Positions 42,757 through 56,389 of a DNA stretch of 64,000 nucleotides are shown here, one piece after another. Where the stretch lies: positions 2,481,298-2,545,297 of the forward strand of contig JAKSZT010000142.1 of the NCBI GenBank assembly GCA_026826555.1, given 5' to 3'. The notes under the pieces were generated by a model. That model had not been told where the DNA came from. It was given only the letters and a program-made list of their open reading frames with translations, and made no database searches. Position 1 is the first letter of the stretch. Each line of letters starts with the position of its first letter. The position numbers were made by a program, and so were the translations under genes. The DNA comes from Tolypeutes matacus (taxonomy: Eukaryota > Chordata > Mammalia > Cingulata > Chlamyphoridae).

Positions 42757-45700
42757 ATCAGTGAGGTCATATATATTTATCCTTCAGTTCCTGGCTTGCT
42801 TCACTGAACATAAGGTCTTCAAGATTCATTCATGTTATCCCATGTGTAAATACTGCATTCCTTCTTACAGCTGAGTAATATTCCATTGCATGTATGTACT
42901 ATAATTTGTTTATCCATTTATCTGTTCATGGACATTTGGGTTGTTTCTAACTTTTGGCAATAGTGAACAATGCTGCTATGAACATTGGTGTGCATTTATT
43001 TGTTCGTGTCTCTGTTTCAATTCTTCTGGGTATATACCCAACAGTGAGATTGCTGGATCATATGGCATTTCTACAGTTAGCTTCCTGAGGAACTGGCAAA
43101 CTGTCCTCCACAATGGCTGCACCATTCTACATTTTCATCAATAGATAAGCATTCCTATTCTTCCACATCCTCTCCAACACTTGTAGACCTCTGTTTTTAA
43201 ATAGTTGCCAGTCTAATGAGTGTAAGATAATATCTCATTGTGGATTTGATTTGCATTTTCTTAATAACTAGTGATGTTGAGCATTTTTATGTGTTTTTTA
43301 GCCATTTGTATTTCTTCTTTTGAGACATGTCTATTCAAATCACTTGCACATTTTTAAAATGTGTTGTTTGTCTTTTTCTTTTCAAGGTGAAGGATTTCTT
43401 AATATATGCTGGATATTAGGCCCCTGTCAGATATATGGTTACCAAATATTTTTTCTCATTATGTAATCTTCCTTTGAATTTTCTTGATAAATTCCTTTGA
43501 AGTGCAAAAGTTTTTAATTTTGAGGAGGTCCCATTTATCTATTTTATCTTTTGTTGCTCGTGGTTTGGGTGTAACATTCATGAAACCATTTCTCAATTCA
43601 AGATCCTGTAGATACTTCCCTACATTATCTCGTAGGAGCTTTATGGTCTTGGCTCTTATATTTATATCTTTGATCCATCTTGAGTTAATTTTTGTATAAG
43701 GTGAGAGGTGGTTTTCCTCTCTCATTGTTTTGGATATGGATATCCAGTTTTCTAACCACGGTTTGTTGAAGAGGACAGTCTCTCCCAGTTGAGTAGGCTT
43801 GGTGGCCTTTTTGAATATCAGATGACTGCATATGTGAGGATATATATCAGAATTCTCAGTTCAGTTCCATTGGTCAGTATGTCTATCCTGGTGGCAAAAC
43901 TATGCAGTTTTGATCACTGTGGCTTTTTAGTATATTTTAAAGTCAGGTAGTGTGATTCCTTGAGTTCATTTATCATTTTCAATATATATTTGGCTATTCA
44001 GGGCCTCTTGCCTTTCCAAATAAATTTCACAAATAAAATTTCCAATTCAGTAAAAAATGCTGTGGTAACTTTTATTGGAATTCCATTAAATCTGAAAATC
44101 ATTATGGGTAGAATAGAATTCTTAATGATGTTTTGTCTTCTTATTCATGAACAGGGAATATTCTTCCATTTATTTAGGTCTTCTTTGAATTTCTTTAACA
44201 GTGTTGTGTAGTTTTCTGCATATAAGTCATTTATATCTTTAGTTAAGTTTATTCCTAGGTATTTGATTCTTTTAGTTGCTATTGGAAATGAGAGTTTTTC
44301 CTTCATTTCCTCCTCAGATTGGGCAATATTGGTATACAGAAATACTACTGATTTTTGCACATTGATCTTATTACCTACTGCTTTGCTGAACTCATTTATA
44401 AGCTCTAGAGGCTTTGTTGTAGATTTCTCAGGGCTTTCTGTGTATAGGATCTAGTCAATTGCAAATAGTGAAATTTTTACTTTTTCCTTTCCAATTTGGA
44501 TGTCTTTTATATCTTTTCTTTTCTTTTCTTTTTATTTTTTTTTTGTTTTTGTTTTTTGTTTTAGTGCTTGAGCAAGTACTTTTAACACAATGTTAAATAA
44601 GAGCTTTGAAAGTAGGCCTCTTGTCTTTTTACAGATCTTAGAGGGAAAGCTTTTAGGATTTCATCATTGAATATGATGGTTAGCTGCAGGTTTTTTATAT
44701 ATACCCTTTATCATGTTGAGGAAGTTGCCTTCTATTCCTATCTTTTGCAGTGTTTTTATCAGGAAATGGTGCTGTGTTTTGTCAAATGCTTTTTCTATGT
44801 CTATAGAGATGATCATGTGATTTTAATCTTTTAATCTGTTTATATGGTGTATTAAATTGATCTATTTTCTTACGTTGAATCATACTTGAATATCAGGGAT
44901 GAAACTCACTTGGTCATGGTGTACAATTCATTTGATGTGCTGTTGAATATGATTAGCAAGTATTTTGAGTACGATTTTAGCATCTAGGTTCATCAGAGAA
45001 ATTGGTCTATAGTTTTGCTTTCTTGCGGCATATTTCTTTGTCTTTGGTATTAGAGAGATGTTGGCATCATAGAATGAGTTAGACAATGTTCCATCTACTT
45101 CTATTTTTTGGAAGAGTTTAAGCAGGATTTTTGTGAATTCTTTCCAGAATGTTTGGTAGAATTCACCTGTGAAGCCATCTGGTCCTGGTCTCTTCTTAGT
45201 TGGGAGGTTTTTGATGACTAATTCAATATTGTTGCTTGTGATTCGTCTGTTGAGTTCATGAAATTCTTATTTTGTCAATGTAGGCTGCTTGTGTTTTTTA
45301 TAGGAATTTGTCCATTTCCTCTAAATTATCCATCTTGTTGGCATACAATTTTTCAGAGTATCCTCTTATGATACTTTTTATTTCTGTGGGGTCAGTATTG
45401 ATATTCCCTTCCTTGTTTCTTATTTTATGCATTTGCATCTTTTCTCTCTCTCTCTCTTTTTATTCTAGCTAAGGGTTTGCCAATTCTATTAATCTTCTCA
45501 GAGGACCAGCTTTTGGTTTTGTTTATTTTTACTAATGCTTTCTTATTTTCAATTTCATTTAGCTCTGCTCTAATCTTTGCTATTTCCTTCTTTCTACTTC
45601 CTTTGGAGCTAGTTTTTTATTCCTTTTCCAATTCCTCCACATGTGCAGTTAGGTCCCTGATCTTAGCTTCCTCTTCTCTTTTAGTATATGCATTTTTTGA

Positions 45701-46722
45701 CTATGAATTTTCCTCTCAGTACAGCTTCAGATGCATCCCATAGGTTTTGATATGTTGTGTTGTCATTTTCAATCATTTCAAGGTAGTTAATGATTTCTTT
45801 AGAGATTTCCTCCTCGACCCACTGTTTGTCTAAGAGTGTGTTGTTTAATTTCCATATCTTTTTGCCTAATTTGATTTTCTGCCCCTTACTGTTTTCCGTT
45901 TCATTGCATTTTGGTCAGAGAAATTACTTTTTATAATTTCCATCTTTCTGAATTCACTGAGTGTTGTTCTGTGGCCTTGAATATGTTCTATCCTGGAGAA
46001 TGATCCATGTGCTCTCAAGAAGAATGTATATCCTGCTGTATTTGGGTGTATTATGTCTATTAGATCCAGATCCTCCAATGTATTACTCAAAGTCTATATT
46101 TCTTTATCGATTCTTTGTTGAGATGTTCTATCTAATGGTGATAATGATGTATTAAAATTCCCCACTATAATTGTAGATGCATCTATTACTCCACTTAGTT
46201 TTACCAGTGTTTGTCTCATGAATTTTGAGGTGTCCTGGTTAGGTACATAAATGTTTATGATTATTCTTTCTTCTTGATAGATTACCCTTTTTATCAATTA
46301 TAATGTCCCTCTTTTTCTTTTACAATAGTTTTGCATTTAAAGTCTTTTTTTTTGTGATATTAGTATAGCTATTCCCACCATTTAGGTTATTGTTTGCACA
46401 TAAAATTGTTTTCCAACCATTTCACTTTCAGCATCCTTGCATTCCTGGGTCCAAGGTGGGTCTACTGTAGACAGCATATAACTAGGTCATATTTCCTTAC
46501 ACATTTTGCCAATCTGTGTCTCTTGACTGGTGAGTTTAATCCATTAATATTCACTGTTATTATTGTCAAGGAATTACTTACATTAGCCATATTTTCTTTA
46601 GGTTTATGTATGTCATATGCTGTGTTTATTTCTCTTTTCATCTTTTTAGTTGTTTTTACATGCTCCTCCAACTCTCTCCCCTCTGTTTTTTTCCTTTCAA
46701 TCTGCAGAACTCCCTTTAGCAT
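42757..46722 (-). pseudogene. L1-C ORF2, heavily decayed
   Basis: L1 ORF2 in many short frames. The N-terminus is at 46462-46722 (ITVNINGLNSPVKRHRLAK, VICCLQ). A later endonuclease piece is at 45866-46090 (AGYTFFLRAHGSFSRIEHI). RT-flanking pieces are at 44145-44360 and 43459-43725 (KINSRWIKDINIRAKTIK). The FADD region near 44455 is altered. The copy is older than L1-A and L1-B, judged by frame breaks. Confidence 0.88.
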
Positions 46723-46928
46723 TTATTGAAGGGCATGTTTCTCACTGACATACTTTCTTTATTTCTGTTTATCTGTGAATAATTTTGAACTCTTCCTCAT
46801 TTTTTAATGCCAGCTTTGCTGCTTAGAGAATTCTTGGTTAGGAGTTTTGTTTTGTTTTGTTTTGTTTCTTTTAGCACCTTAACTATGTCATACAACTGCC
46901 TTCTTGTCTCATGTTTTAAGATGAGAAA

Positions 46929-47600
46929 TCAGCACTTAATCTTATTGAGCTTCCCTTGTATGTGGTGGATCTCTTTTCTCTTGCTGCTTTCTGTATTCTC
47001 TCTTTGTTTCAAGTATTGGACAATTTGACAAGCACATATCTTGGATAGGCCTGTTAGAGTTTTTACTCTTTGGGGTGCACTGTGCTTCCTGGACCTGTAC
47101 ATTAATAGGGATGGGAAGTTTTCAGCCATTATTTCCTCCAACACACATTCTGTCCTCGTTCCCATCTTTTCTCTCTCTGGGATGCCTATAATGCATATGT
47201 GTGTGCATTTCATGTTGTCATTCAAATTCCTAAGTCCCTGCTGGATTTTTCCTACCTTTTTATCTATCTGTTCTACTATCTGACTGATTTCAGATGCACT
47301 GTCTTCCACATCGCTGATTCTTTCCTCTGCAAATTCTAATCTGCTGTTATGTGTTTCCAGTGTATTTTTTATTTCTTGCATTATGCCATTCATCACCATC
47401 ATATCCATTATCTTTTTCTGTATGTTTACAATTTCTTCAGTATGTTCTCCCTGATACCAATGTTCTTAATATCCTTACTCTTTTCCTTCACTTCCTTAAC
47501 TTGATTCATGATATTTGTTTGAACATCTCTGATTAGTTGTTCCATGTTCTGTATCTCCTCCTGTTTTTTTAGTTTGTTCCATGTCTCCCTGTTTCTTAGT
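46929..47600 (-). pseudogene. L1-C ORF1, broken
   Basis: The frame 46929-47408 carries heptad-rich coiled coil and the RRM start with KCTHICIIGIPEREKMG and AENFPSLL. It corresponds to 25342-25968 in the other L1. The frame is lost on both sides. Confidence 0.85.
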
Positions 47601-47639
47601 ATGGTTTGTAATTTTTCATCGGTGTCTAGGCATCTGTTT

Positions 47640-49030
47640 ATCTTGATGGTTTTAGTAAGTTGATTAGCTTCTCTTTCTACTCTAAGATTTTATTTTGTTT
47701 TTGTTTTTGTGTGTGTGTGTCAAGGTTTTGCTTTGACACTTTTATTCTCATTCTATTTCCTTGTTGTGGTCTATGTTCCCTTGAAAATAAATTAGGATCA
47801 GAGAAAAGGAAAAAGATAAGAAGAGAAGAAGAATAATTGTGATAATAACCATAAAACTCGAAGAGGAAACATAAAAAACCTAGGCAAAATGAATTATTAA
47901 CATGAGCAGAGTAATAAGAATAATAAAATGGAGTAGAAACAGTGAAATGAGAAATAGAACAGAGAGAAATATATAGAATGAATTAAAAACCCAGAATGAT
48001 GAGAAGAGAGGAAAAGAAAAGAGAAAAAAAAAACAGTAATAAAGAAAGAAAACAGAGGGAAAAAAGAGAGAAATAAAAAGAAGAAAAATTGAGAACCAAA
48101 GAAAAAGAGGTGAAATGGAAGAACAACAGCAGAAAACAGAAGATAAGAACAAGAAGGAAAGAAAATGAATAGCATAGGTACAAAAAATCGATAAAAAAAA
48201 AAGAAAAAAAAATGGGAAACATAACAAACAAGAAACAAGACAGCAGCAGCTAATTTTTAAAAGAAGAAAGAAAGAATAAGAGAACAAAAATAAAAACAAA
48301 AAAAAATCAAGGAAAAACAGCTGTCAAAGGCCCCTATGGAGGTTCTCAGGCTGCAGGTGTTCCTCAATCAATCACCCTGCAGCCTGCCCTCTGTTGAACT
48401 GGGTTTTAGTGAGTAAAATAAAGAAAATAAAGAAGGAAAACTGTTTTCTTTTTTAAAAAGTAAGAGATCAAGAAAAACTAATAAAAGAAAATGTCTATAT
48501 GTTCCTTGTCAAAGTATCAGCTGGATGCCTGATAACCTAGTAAACCACTCCTCTAAGAAGAGCCAGGAATCAATCCAGGGACCTCGTATATGCAAGGCAG
48601 GGATTCCTCCACTGAGCTAAAGTGTCTCTTTAGTTTAGTTAGCCTTCTAATCTAGCAGTTTAGATTCCTAACAGTGCCAGAGTGCTGCTTATTAGGTACC
48701 TGTCTGTCCCTGCCACCTCTCTAATCTAATTCCTCTCTTTACTGGGGTGGCTGGGTGTGACAGCCTGCCTAAGGACGTCCCTTTTCCCTCTCACTGTTGG
48801 GTTGGAGTCCCTTCTGAGATTCAAAGGGGGCTGAGCAGGTCAAATTCACAGCAAAAAAATCCACTCTCCACACTCCCAGACCCCTCTTTCTTCTAGAGAA
48901 TGCCCCTTCACACTCTGTTCAGAACAGGGAGCCAGTGGCTCCACCCAGGCTATTTGTCCTGAGGGCAGGCTATAGGTGCCACTTCCAGCAACAGGGGTGA
49001 GCAACTCATGGTTTTCCTTTGGCTTAATTA
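47640..49030 (-). mobile_element. L1-C 5' UTR
   Basis: An ORF1-proximal GT tract, an A/G-rich stretch (47800-48310) and GC-richer DNA align with 25969-26315 plus 33773-35000. One degenerate monomer is visible (about 48830-48920). A Phe-rich 139-codon minus frame in the A/G-rich part is low-complexity artefact. The 5' boundary is not clear and could lie as far as about 49420. Confidence 0.7.
48561..48628 (-). repeat. tRNA-Ala-like fragment in L1-C 5' UTR
   Basis: The minus strand reads TTTAGCTCAGTGGAGGAA (A box), then CCTGCCTTGCATATACGAGG like an alanine-tRNA anticodon arm with TGC, then GGTCCCTGGATTGATTCC (a B box with two changes from consensus). It is not a functional tRNA: the acceptor ends do not pair. 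It is absent from the matching part of the other L1 5' UTR. It is likely a SINE remnant. Confidence 0.6.
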
Positions 49031-49439
49031 TCTTTCTACTACCATCCTAGATAACTTAGAGCACCTTCTTATTCTATATATATTTGAGGAGGCTGGCAGG
49101 GAGGAATAAGTTTGCTCTCCTCTCAATTAGTTGCAGTGCAGCAGGAGTTTTACTCCTGTTTCATAGCTCAGGGGTGGAGAAGTGGCGCCCTGCTCAGTGG
49201 TAGGGAGGTTTACTAACTTACAGTTTTTTATTTTGGCTTCTTCATTTCTCTGCCCCTCATGCTCCTGGGAGTTGTGAAGCACTGTCCTGGTCTGCTGAAC
49301 CCCAAAGCAGGTCCCCAGTGTAGCCTTTGACTCTCTGTTGTTTAGTGAGAGCTAAGCCTTATCTGCCCATGTTTACACAATCAACACAGAATTATTTAAG
49401 AGTAAAAGTTCATCATGTCTTTAACTTTTTCTCCATGAT

Positions 49440-49875
49440 GGTTTGAAGCTCTATGGACCCCAGAATTTATGTTTTTAAAGCTAATCTGCTCCTGTGGGTA
49501 TATGCTTTGAACATAAGGCCTTTTGACTAAGTGACTTAAGAACCTTTTGATTAGGTTACTTTAGTAAGACCCACAGTCAGTCTTAATCCTCTTAATGAAA
49601 CCCTTTATAGGAAAATGCAATTCAGAAAATGAGGGAGAGAAAGCTTTGGAAGCCAGAATGGGAAAGCAATGAAACCCAGAAGAGAAAGAAGAGACCAGTA
49701 GATACTGGCATGTGCCTTGCCAGCTGTCTTCAGAGAGAAAGCATTGCCTGATATTAACTTGACTGAACATTTTTCTCAACCTCTGACTGTAATCTTGTAA
49801 GCCAATAAATCCCCATTGTAAAAGTCAACTCATTTTTGGTATATGGCCTTTTGGCTTAGGAGAATAAACTCTCTC
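49440..49875 (+). repeat. Unclassified interspersed repeat-like segment
   Basis: The terminal block AAGCCAATAAATCCCCATTG, TAAAAGTCAACTCATTTTTGGTATATGGC and a CTTTTGGCTTAGGAGAA-like end has the look of a repeat 3' end I have seen in xenarthran DNA. I cannot name it. Confidence 0.4.
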
Positions 49876-51984
49876 CAAGTTCTTAAAAATATATATACAC
49901 ACACACATTACATTTTTGTATTATATAACATATATGATTTTTTTTAACTTTTTCTGTTTTTTTATTTTTTCTTTAAAATACCATTTTCCTATACTTTATC
50001 CCTGTTTAAACTAAAATTTGTTAAAATGCAGACTTAATGGTGTTCTATTTAGTTGGCATATTCATTTTAAGGGAAACTGACCAATGGTGCTTCTTACTCT
50101 TTTTTTTTTTTTTTTTTTTTTGAGTTCAGTGTCTATATTTTAAGTACATTTGTACATATATGATTTTATAACTGCATGACTGTACATATTTATAAGCATA
50201 TACATCTATATATGCAAATATATTCATTAAATGCATGTCTATTTTATTTAGATTTTATATACTTATACAACTCATAATAAATATTAATATAAAATTAGAA
50301 CAAACAATCTAATTAACTACCTACATGCAACAAACTTCAAAATATTATGTGCAAATTGAAAATAAAGGGAGTACATTACAGAGAAAAACTTAAAAGCGCT
50401 GTTAGAGGATATGAATTGTAGTTTGAATAAGTAGAGAGATCTATCATCATCATGAGTGGGATGACCTAACAGCAATGATGCTTATATCATCATATAGATA
50501 AGTGTGTGTGTGTGTGTGTGTAATCTTAAGCAGGCTTTTAAAAAAACTTGTAGTAAACTTAGATATTTTGGATCCAATGTTAGAATTGTTTTTGAGGTCA
50601 GTGTTTTATATTTGTTACAACCCCAAAAAAGTACATCCCAGCTATCATATTCCCTGGTTTTCTCCCACAAACTAGCTGGCCTATGTATAATATAACCTCT
50701 ATGTTGAATCTCATTCCCATTGCTTTTCATCTCAAACTCCATTATTTGTGGGAGCACACTTCAGCTATACTTTCTCCAAATGCTCTTTTCACTTAAGTCA
50801 TTTCCTTGGGGAAGCTATTAGGAGCTATTTATTTAAATGCTTCCTTCTCATTCCAAATATTATCTCTTAACAAGAGCTTTGGAGGTGGAAATGAGGAGAA
50901 ATCCCCTTTCTAAGAGCTGAACATTCAGTGGTGGATGGTTTGTGGCGGCCTGAGGTGGGCCCACCTTGTCTCTCCTGGCACAGAAACATCAGAACAGGGA
51001 GCAAGGTGATCAGGATTTTGGTCTTCTTGGTATGCCTTGGCCAAGCTAATGTCTCTGTTCCATGATGGGGGCTGGGTGGCACAAAGGAGCTTCCACCTCT
51101 CAACCGTACTTGACAAATTTAGCTTCAGCAAAAGGTAGCTGGACATGGATAGAAAAACTGACATATTGCTCCTCCAGTAAAAAAGCTCCCTGACTGGAAG
51201 CTGATAGAAGACTGAGCCCTCTGTTCTTGGCTGCAGTGGTGAAGTGTGGATTCTCTGCCTTAATGAGCTGAGGAGATAAGTGAACTAATTTGGTTAAAAT
51301 TTCATAGAATTTCATCTTTCTTACCAAATCTTAATATATGTTCTTAAACAAATATTTCTTGATTTGCTGTTCACCCACAGGACGTTTTTCAGAGGATTTA
51401 AATATTTATTTGTTTTTGATAGATTTTGACAGTGAAGAATGGGTCAGTGGATTTCCTCATGCTGTCATGCTGGAAGTCAGTCTATGCAGGTGGTTTCACA
51501 TGATGTTGGCACCAGGTCGAAGTTCAAATCTGCAGTTTTTAACTGGCCAATTAATATGAACATTGGGAGGAGAAATATTTCTATTGGAAAGAAATTCAAG
51601 GAGTATATTTGGATGTCCAATGTGGCAGGAAAATGGATGGCGTGGGTAACAGGTCAGGACTTAAAAAGAATAGAATTGGGAAATTGGTAATAATGAGACC
51701 AGGACAGAGTACTGTGGCTGCCTTAAACGGGCACAGTTTGTGACAATCTAGTGTCTCATTTTAAAGCACTACAGTAGGTATCTACTGCAGGGGAAGCTTT
51801 AGTTATCAGGTAGAAAAACAACAAGTTCTTTGTAGGTTGCCTTCTTTTTCTAGCAAACCATGGCTTGCTGAACAGGTAACTTACAAAATGACCATAATTG
51901 GGGTCCATGTTAGATGAATGGAGATATTTTGGTACTTATTCTTGGTATGAAATATTTTTTCTCTTTCTTTGCAGGAAACAATGT
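49876..51984. other. Intergenic DNA with simple repeats
   Basis: A T22-type run lies near 50101-50121 and a (GT)n tract at 50502-50520. Overlapping 70-90-codon frames at 50867-51690 on both strands lack known motifs. They may be a decayed gene fragment but I cannot support one. Confidence 0.4.
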
Positions 51985-52902
51985 TTCTTTTGCATTCAGC
52001 AGTATCATTTAATAAATGAATAAGCCTAGAAAACTGCTTCATCTGTGAATTCTAAGTAGACAAACAAATACAGGTCTGTGTTACCCTGGTGACATTTCAT
52101 TCACACTTTTGCATCTTGCTTTCTCATTCACAATTTGGGGTAGCAAAAAAGGCATTTAATATAATGCATATAACAATGTTATAGGTTAGGCTGTAAAGAT
52201 GATAACTGCATTACTTTTACTCTGCCATTTTGTTTATATTCTTCCCATATTAAGAGAAATAAAAACTGTATGTGTGCTTTTTTAAAGAATTTTATTGTTG
52301 GTGCTTTCAAATGTCTTTCCATTCACTTTATTTATAGTTCAATAAGAAAGAAAATCAATTTTATTTATGATATAAACACACATATTTTAGGGTATCAACA
52401 GACTATTTATACACTTTAACCAATAAAAAATAATATTAGGTATGTGAGTGGAACAATTGACCTCTAGTCAATAAAATGTATTTGTTGAGGTTCTAATATA
52501 TATTAATCACTATACTACATAGTGTAGTTTCATGAATTGCCCATATAAGACATGGTCTCTGCCTTCAGGGAGATTATATTTCAGGAGATAAATTTTACAC
52601 AAATGGTTCATGAAAATTTAAAGCATATAAATTTCAGTCCTTGAGGCAGACTCACTCCAGAAATATCATTAGACCTTTTTTTTTTTTTTTAAACTCTTTA
52701 GTCGGTGCAAACCATACATGGAATAAACACTGCCGTTTTTCCCTATAAACATTTACACTTTCATTTTTTCCACCTTTCCTTTTCCCGGTTTTCCAATTAT
52801 TATATGTGAAGAAAGTTAGGTTAAGAAGAATTAATAATTTAATTGACTTTTAACAAAAGTTAAGTAAAAGGTTTGCGAGGAAAGGTCAACGTTATGAATA
52901 GT

Positions 52903-53550
52903 GTTTTAGTTTGCTAAAGGACTGCTGATGCGAAGTAGCAGAAATGTTTTGGCTTTCATAAAGGATATTTATTTGGAGTAAAAGATCACAGTTCCAAGGC
53001 CGTGAAAAGTCCAGTTCAAGGCACCATAAGAGGTGCTTTCTCACCAGTCAGCTACGCTCGGTCCTGGTGTTGATGCCACATGGTGAAGCAAGATGACCAA
53101 GTTCTCTGCCTTCCCCTCAGAATCTACTGTCTCTTGGTTCTCAGCTTTGAGGAACCAGGTATTTGACTTGTTTCTTTCCAGTCCTCCTGTATCAATCTCA
53201 GTTGTTCCACTTTCTTCCCAAGTTCAGTTGTAAGCTATCAGGCATATAGCAGGGCTGGGATGTCCTCTTGAGCTGCAAATTGGGCCAAGCTTCTCGGGAG
53301 CTTCGTGCTTAAGCAATCCTCTCTCTCACATTGCAGAATAAAATATGCCAGCTCCTTTTATTCCTCCATCTCTCTGAGTCTCTGTGGCTCCCTTTATATG
53401 AGACCCAGCAAGAGAACAGAGACTCGGTATGAATCACACCCCATGAGCATAATCCAATCAAAGGGTATCACAGTCAAAGGAATACATTAGTTTACAAATG
53501 TAATCTTTCCCTTTGTGGGAATCATAAAATAATCTCAAATTGCCACAGAA
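52903..53550. repeat. Unclassified interspersed repeat-like segment
   Basis: Starts GTGTTTTAGTTTGCTAAAGG and runs through ATTTATTTGGAGTAAAAGAT, GCACCATAAGAGGTGCTTTC and GATGCCACATGG to a late CCAATCAAAGGGTATCACAG block. It has repeat-like character and is absent from copy A. Orientation and class are not known. Confidence 0.4.
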
Positions 53551-53914
53551 ACGCTTTTATTTCTAAATGAAATTAGAGGAAATTTCCAGGAAAATTAATT
53601 AAGATGCAGTCCAAAAGATGGATTTCTTGACTGAATTACTATCAAGTTTCTCATTGAGTATAGTTAAATGTATTGGAAGATGGGATCTCAAATCCAAAAT
53701 TATCACTAATGTTTAGATTTGAGAGGAATATCTCATGGTATTGCACTGATTAAGTAACATATTTTATAATTCCCTGAATTATATTCAACCTATTCCCATA
53801 TCTGGAGACAGACATGGTAAGTATATATAAACTAAATGCCTAGGAATTTCCACATATATTACAAGATCTTTATAGTTTATCATTTGAAAGTGATTACAGT
53901 GAGGTTTCTGAGCA

Positions 53915-54851
53915 TTAAATATTTTCCTTGAAATCCATGTAGTAGCTTCTAAATTTCTTCATAGCATTTTTTATCTCTTTATTTCTCAGAGTGTAAATGA
54001 TGGATTTAGGAGAGGTGTCAGAACAGAGTAAAACACAGCAAGAAATTTGTCCACCCAAGTGATGCTAAGTGGCTACATGTAGATGAAGATGATGGGCCCA
54101 AAGAAGAGTACTACAACTGTGATGTGTGCAGTGCAGGTGGAGAGTGCCTTCGATGCACCTGTTTTAGACCTTTTCCAGACAGTTAGGAGAATATATGTGT
54201 AGGATATCAGCAAAAGAATAAAATAGTTCATGGCCAGGAATCCACTGTCAGCATTCATGAATATTCCCAAATTATAAGAATCCCTGCATGAAAGTTTGAT
54301 TACCAGTGGTATATCACAAAAGAATCTGTCTACTTCCTGGGGGCCACAGAATGGCAGCTGCACAATCATGGCTGTTTGACTCATGGCATGCACAAAACCA
54401 ATTTCCCAGGAAGTCATCACCAACTTAATGCACTTTTGCAGGCTCATAATGGTGGAGTAGTGCAAGGACTTGCAGATGGCCACATAGCAGTCATAGGCCA
54501 TCACCACCAGTAGCACCATCTCACGACCTCCAATAAAATGAACTAAGAAGATCTGGCACATGCATCCTCCGAAGAAAATTGTCTTTATCTCCCTGAGAAA
54601 GTCTGTGATCATTTTAGGTGTGGTGACTGACAAAAGCAACATATCAACGAAGACAGATTGGCCAGCAAGAAGTACATGGGGGAATGGAGATGGAGGTCAG
54701 TAATGATTAATATCACAATTACAATATTTCCAAATATGATGGTCAGTTAAAGGATAAGAAATATCATTAAGAGTAAAACTTGCATACTCCATGAGTGGCA
54801 AAGACCCAGAAGCACAAATTCTGTTACAATGGATTGATTTCCTTTATCCAT
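53915..54851 (-). pseudogene. Olfactory receptor pseudogene, family 4-like, copy B
   Basis: Full-length class II olfactory receptor gene with its start codon (54849-54851; MDKGNQSIVTEFVLLGL) and C-terminus (ends near 53915), about 310 codons as in the family. Breaks: a TAA in TM1 (54747-54749) where copy A has tyrosine, a one-base deletion near 54647 in TM2, a TAG (54073-54075) where copies of this family have tryptophan before PLS, and a one-base deletion near 53997 in the NPxxY region of TM7. MAYDCYVAICK replaces the usual MAYDRYVAICK. It retains CGP-xx-VDRFFCD, KALSTCTAHI and the long tail. It would have been an odorant-binding GPCR; it is now dead. Confidence 0.93.
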
Positions 54852-55525
54852 TTTATTCAAGTTTTGTCTAAAATAACCTAGAGAGAGGTAGATAATTAAT
54901 TAACGGGTTAAGGAAGGTTAGTCACTTTTAAAATTTGGTGTTTACAAAAAAATTTTTGTATCTGTATTTGAAAGTGAAAGGTATAATTATGAAGACATCT
55001 ACTAGCCAAATATTCACAATTTTATGTCCAACAGGATGTTTAAGGTCTTATATTGGCTTCATAAGAAGCATAGGGTGAGATGGAATTCTTGTACAAAAGA
55101 TTCATTGAAGAAGTGCCCTCAGGAGAAATAGTGAGGAAAGTAGGATAGGTCAAAGAGAAAAGGGGAAAAAAAGTATCACCTGAAAACTAGCTTCAGTTCA
55201 GTTTTCCAGGAAAAAGAATCTCATGGGGCACCAAGAACACCCAGTACAATAAATAATTATGTCATACATTTAATATAATGACTGTGAACTATCATTGAAA
55301 TCTTGAACAAATGACATGATTCGATATTTTAGTTTTTGTTTTGTCTAACATTTCCTTCAAGCTTCAGGTGAACCTTTCTATAAGATATTATAAAATTAAA
55401 TTTTTAGGTTTTTACTCTACTGCCATAGTATTATAGCAGGTTTAGGACATGCAAAGCCTCTATTATGGTATGAGAATTATTTGTTTATCTAAGAAAATAG
55501 TCATCTATATTTTGAGTATGTTGTT

Positions 55526-56389
55526 GCTCTATAATATATCATGGCACAACCTTTAAGAAAGATGCTATCTAAAGGGATGTATAATAAATAAATAAAATAT
55601 GATTCTGATATAAGACCAGGCACATAATATATCATTAACTTAAATCAACAATTAAATGGAATTCATTTAGTTTATTAAGTCGCTTAAAAAATTAGTCAGG
55701 AGACATATGAGACAGGGACTAAAAAAGTGGAGAACAACTCAGATTCAGATTCTGACTTCAAGGGCTCTGAATAGAAATTCTTTGAAATTCAAGTATATCA
55801 GTAGAAGTTATTTACCTTCAATTGTGTCATCAGGTTTTAAGAAAATTCCTAAGTCTTAAATACTGCAATCACCTAAAAAAGTTTCAAAAAGAAGTTAAAA
55901 AGTGCTCACCAACTATTCACCTCAACATGTACTAATGATATTGCTTATATTGATCCCTGGGTAAGTTGAGAATTCTGTTCAAGTTGAAAAAGTGAAAGAT
56001 TATTGCCTGTTTCCCTTCACCCTTTAGTTATATTCTCCCTTAGCTTGCTTCATTTATGTGTGTCTCATCTTCCTTTATCCTTAGAAATATTAAGGGAGAG
56101 GAGACTAGCACTGAAAGCTATTACTTCACTATGAATACCACTTTCTCCTTCTCTTATACTGAAAATTAGAAGCATAAAGATGGGGCTAATTTAACACAAA
56201 TTGTTCAGACTTTCTATTTGCATTGATTTTAAAGTTATGATAATGGATGATGGTGATGGTAGCACAATCTTGTGAACATAAATAACAGCACTGAATTATA
56301 TATGTGAATATATAATTATTAAAAGGAGAAAAGAGTAGATTGTATATGTCAGTAGAATAAAAATTTGAAAATAAACTTAGGACCATACA
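55526..56389. other. Intergenic DNA, nothing recognised
   Basis: AT-rich; no repeat or gene supported. Confidence 0.4.

Larger units (their letters stand above)
51985..55525. repeat. Local duplication, copy B (contains OR pseudogene)
   Basis: Mate of 2375-4025. It keeps the DNA between the receptor's third loop and the downstream flank that copy A has lost. It also contains later insertions, including 52903-53550. Confidence 0.8.

Noticed and set aside
47880..48299. 139-codon minus-strand frame rich in Phe, Leu and Ser
   Set aside because: Translation of an A/G-rich low-complexity stretch in the L1-C 5' UTR; overlapping frames look the same.
48561..48628. Functional tRNA-Ala
   Set aside because: Acceptor ends do not pair and the B box is altered.
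50867..51690. Cluster of 70-90-codon frames near the OR pseudogene
   Set aside because: They overlap on both strands, have no motifs I recognise, and no splice pattern could be supported.
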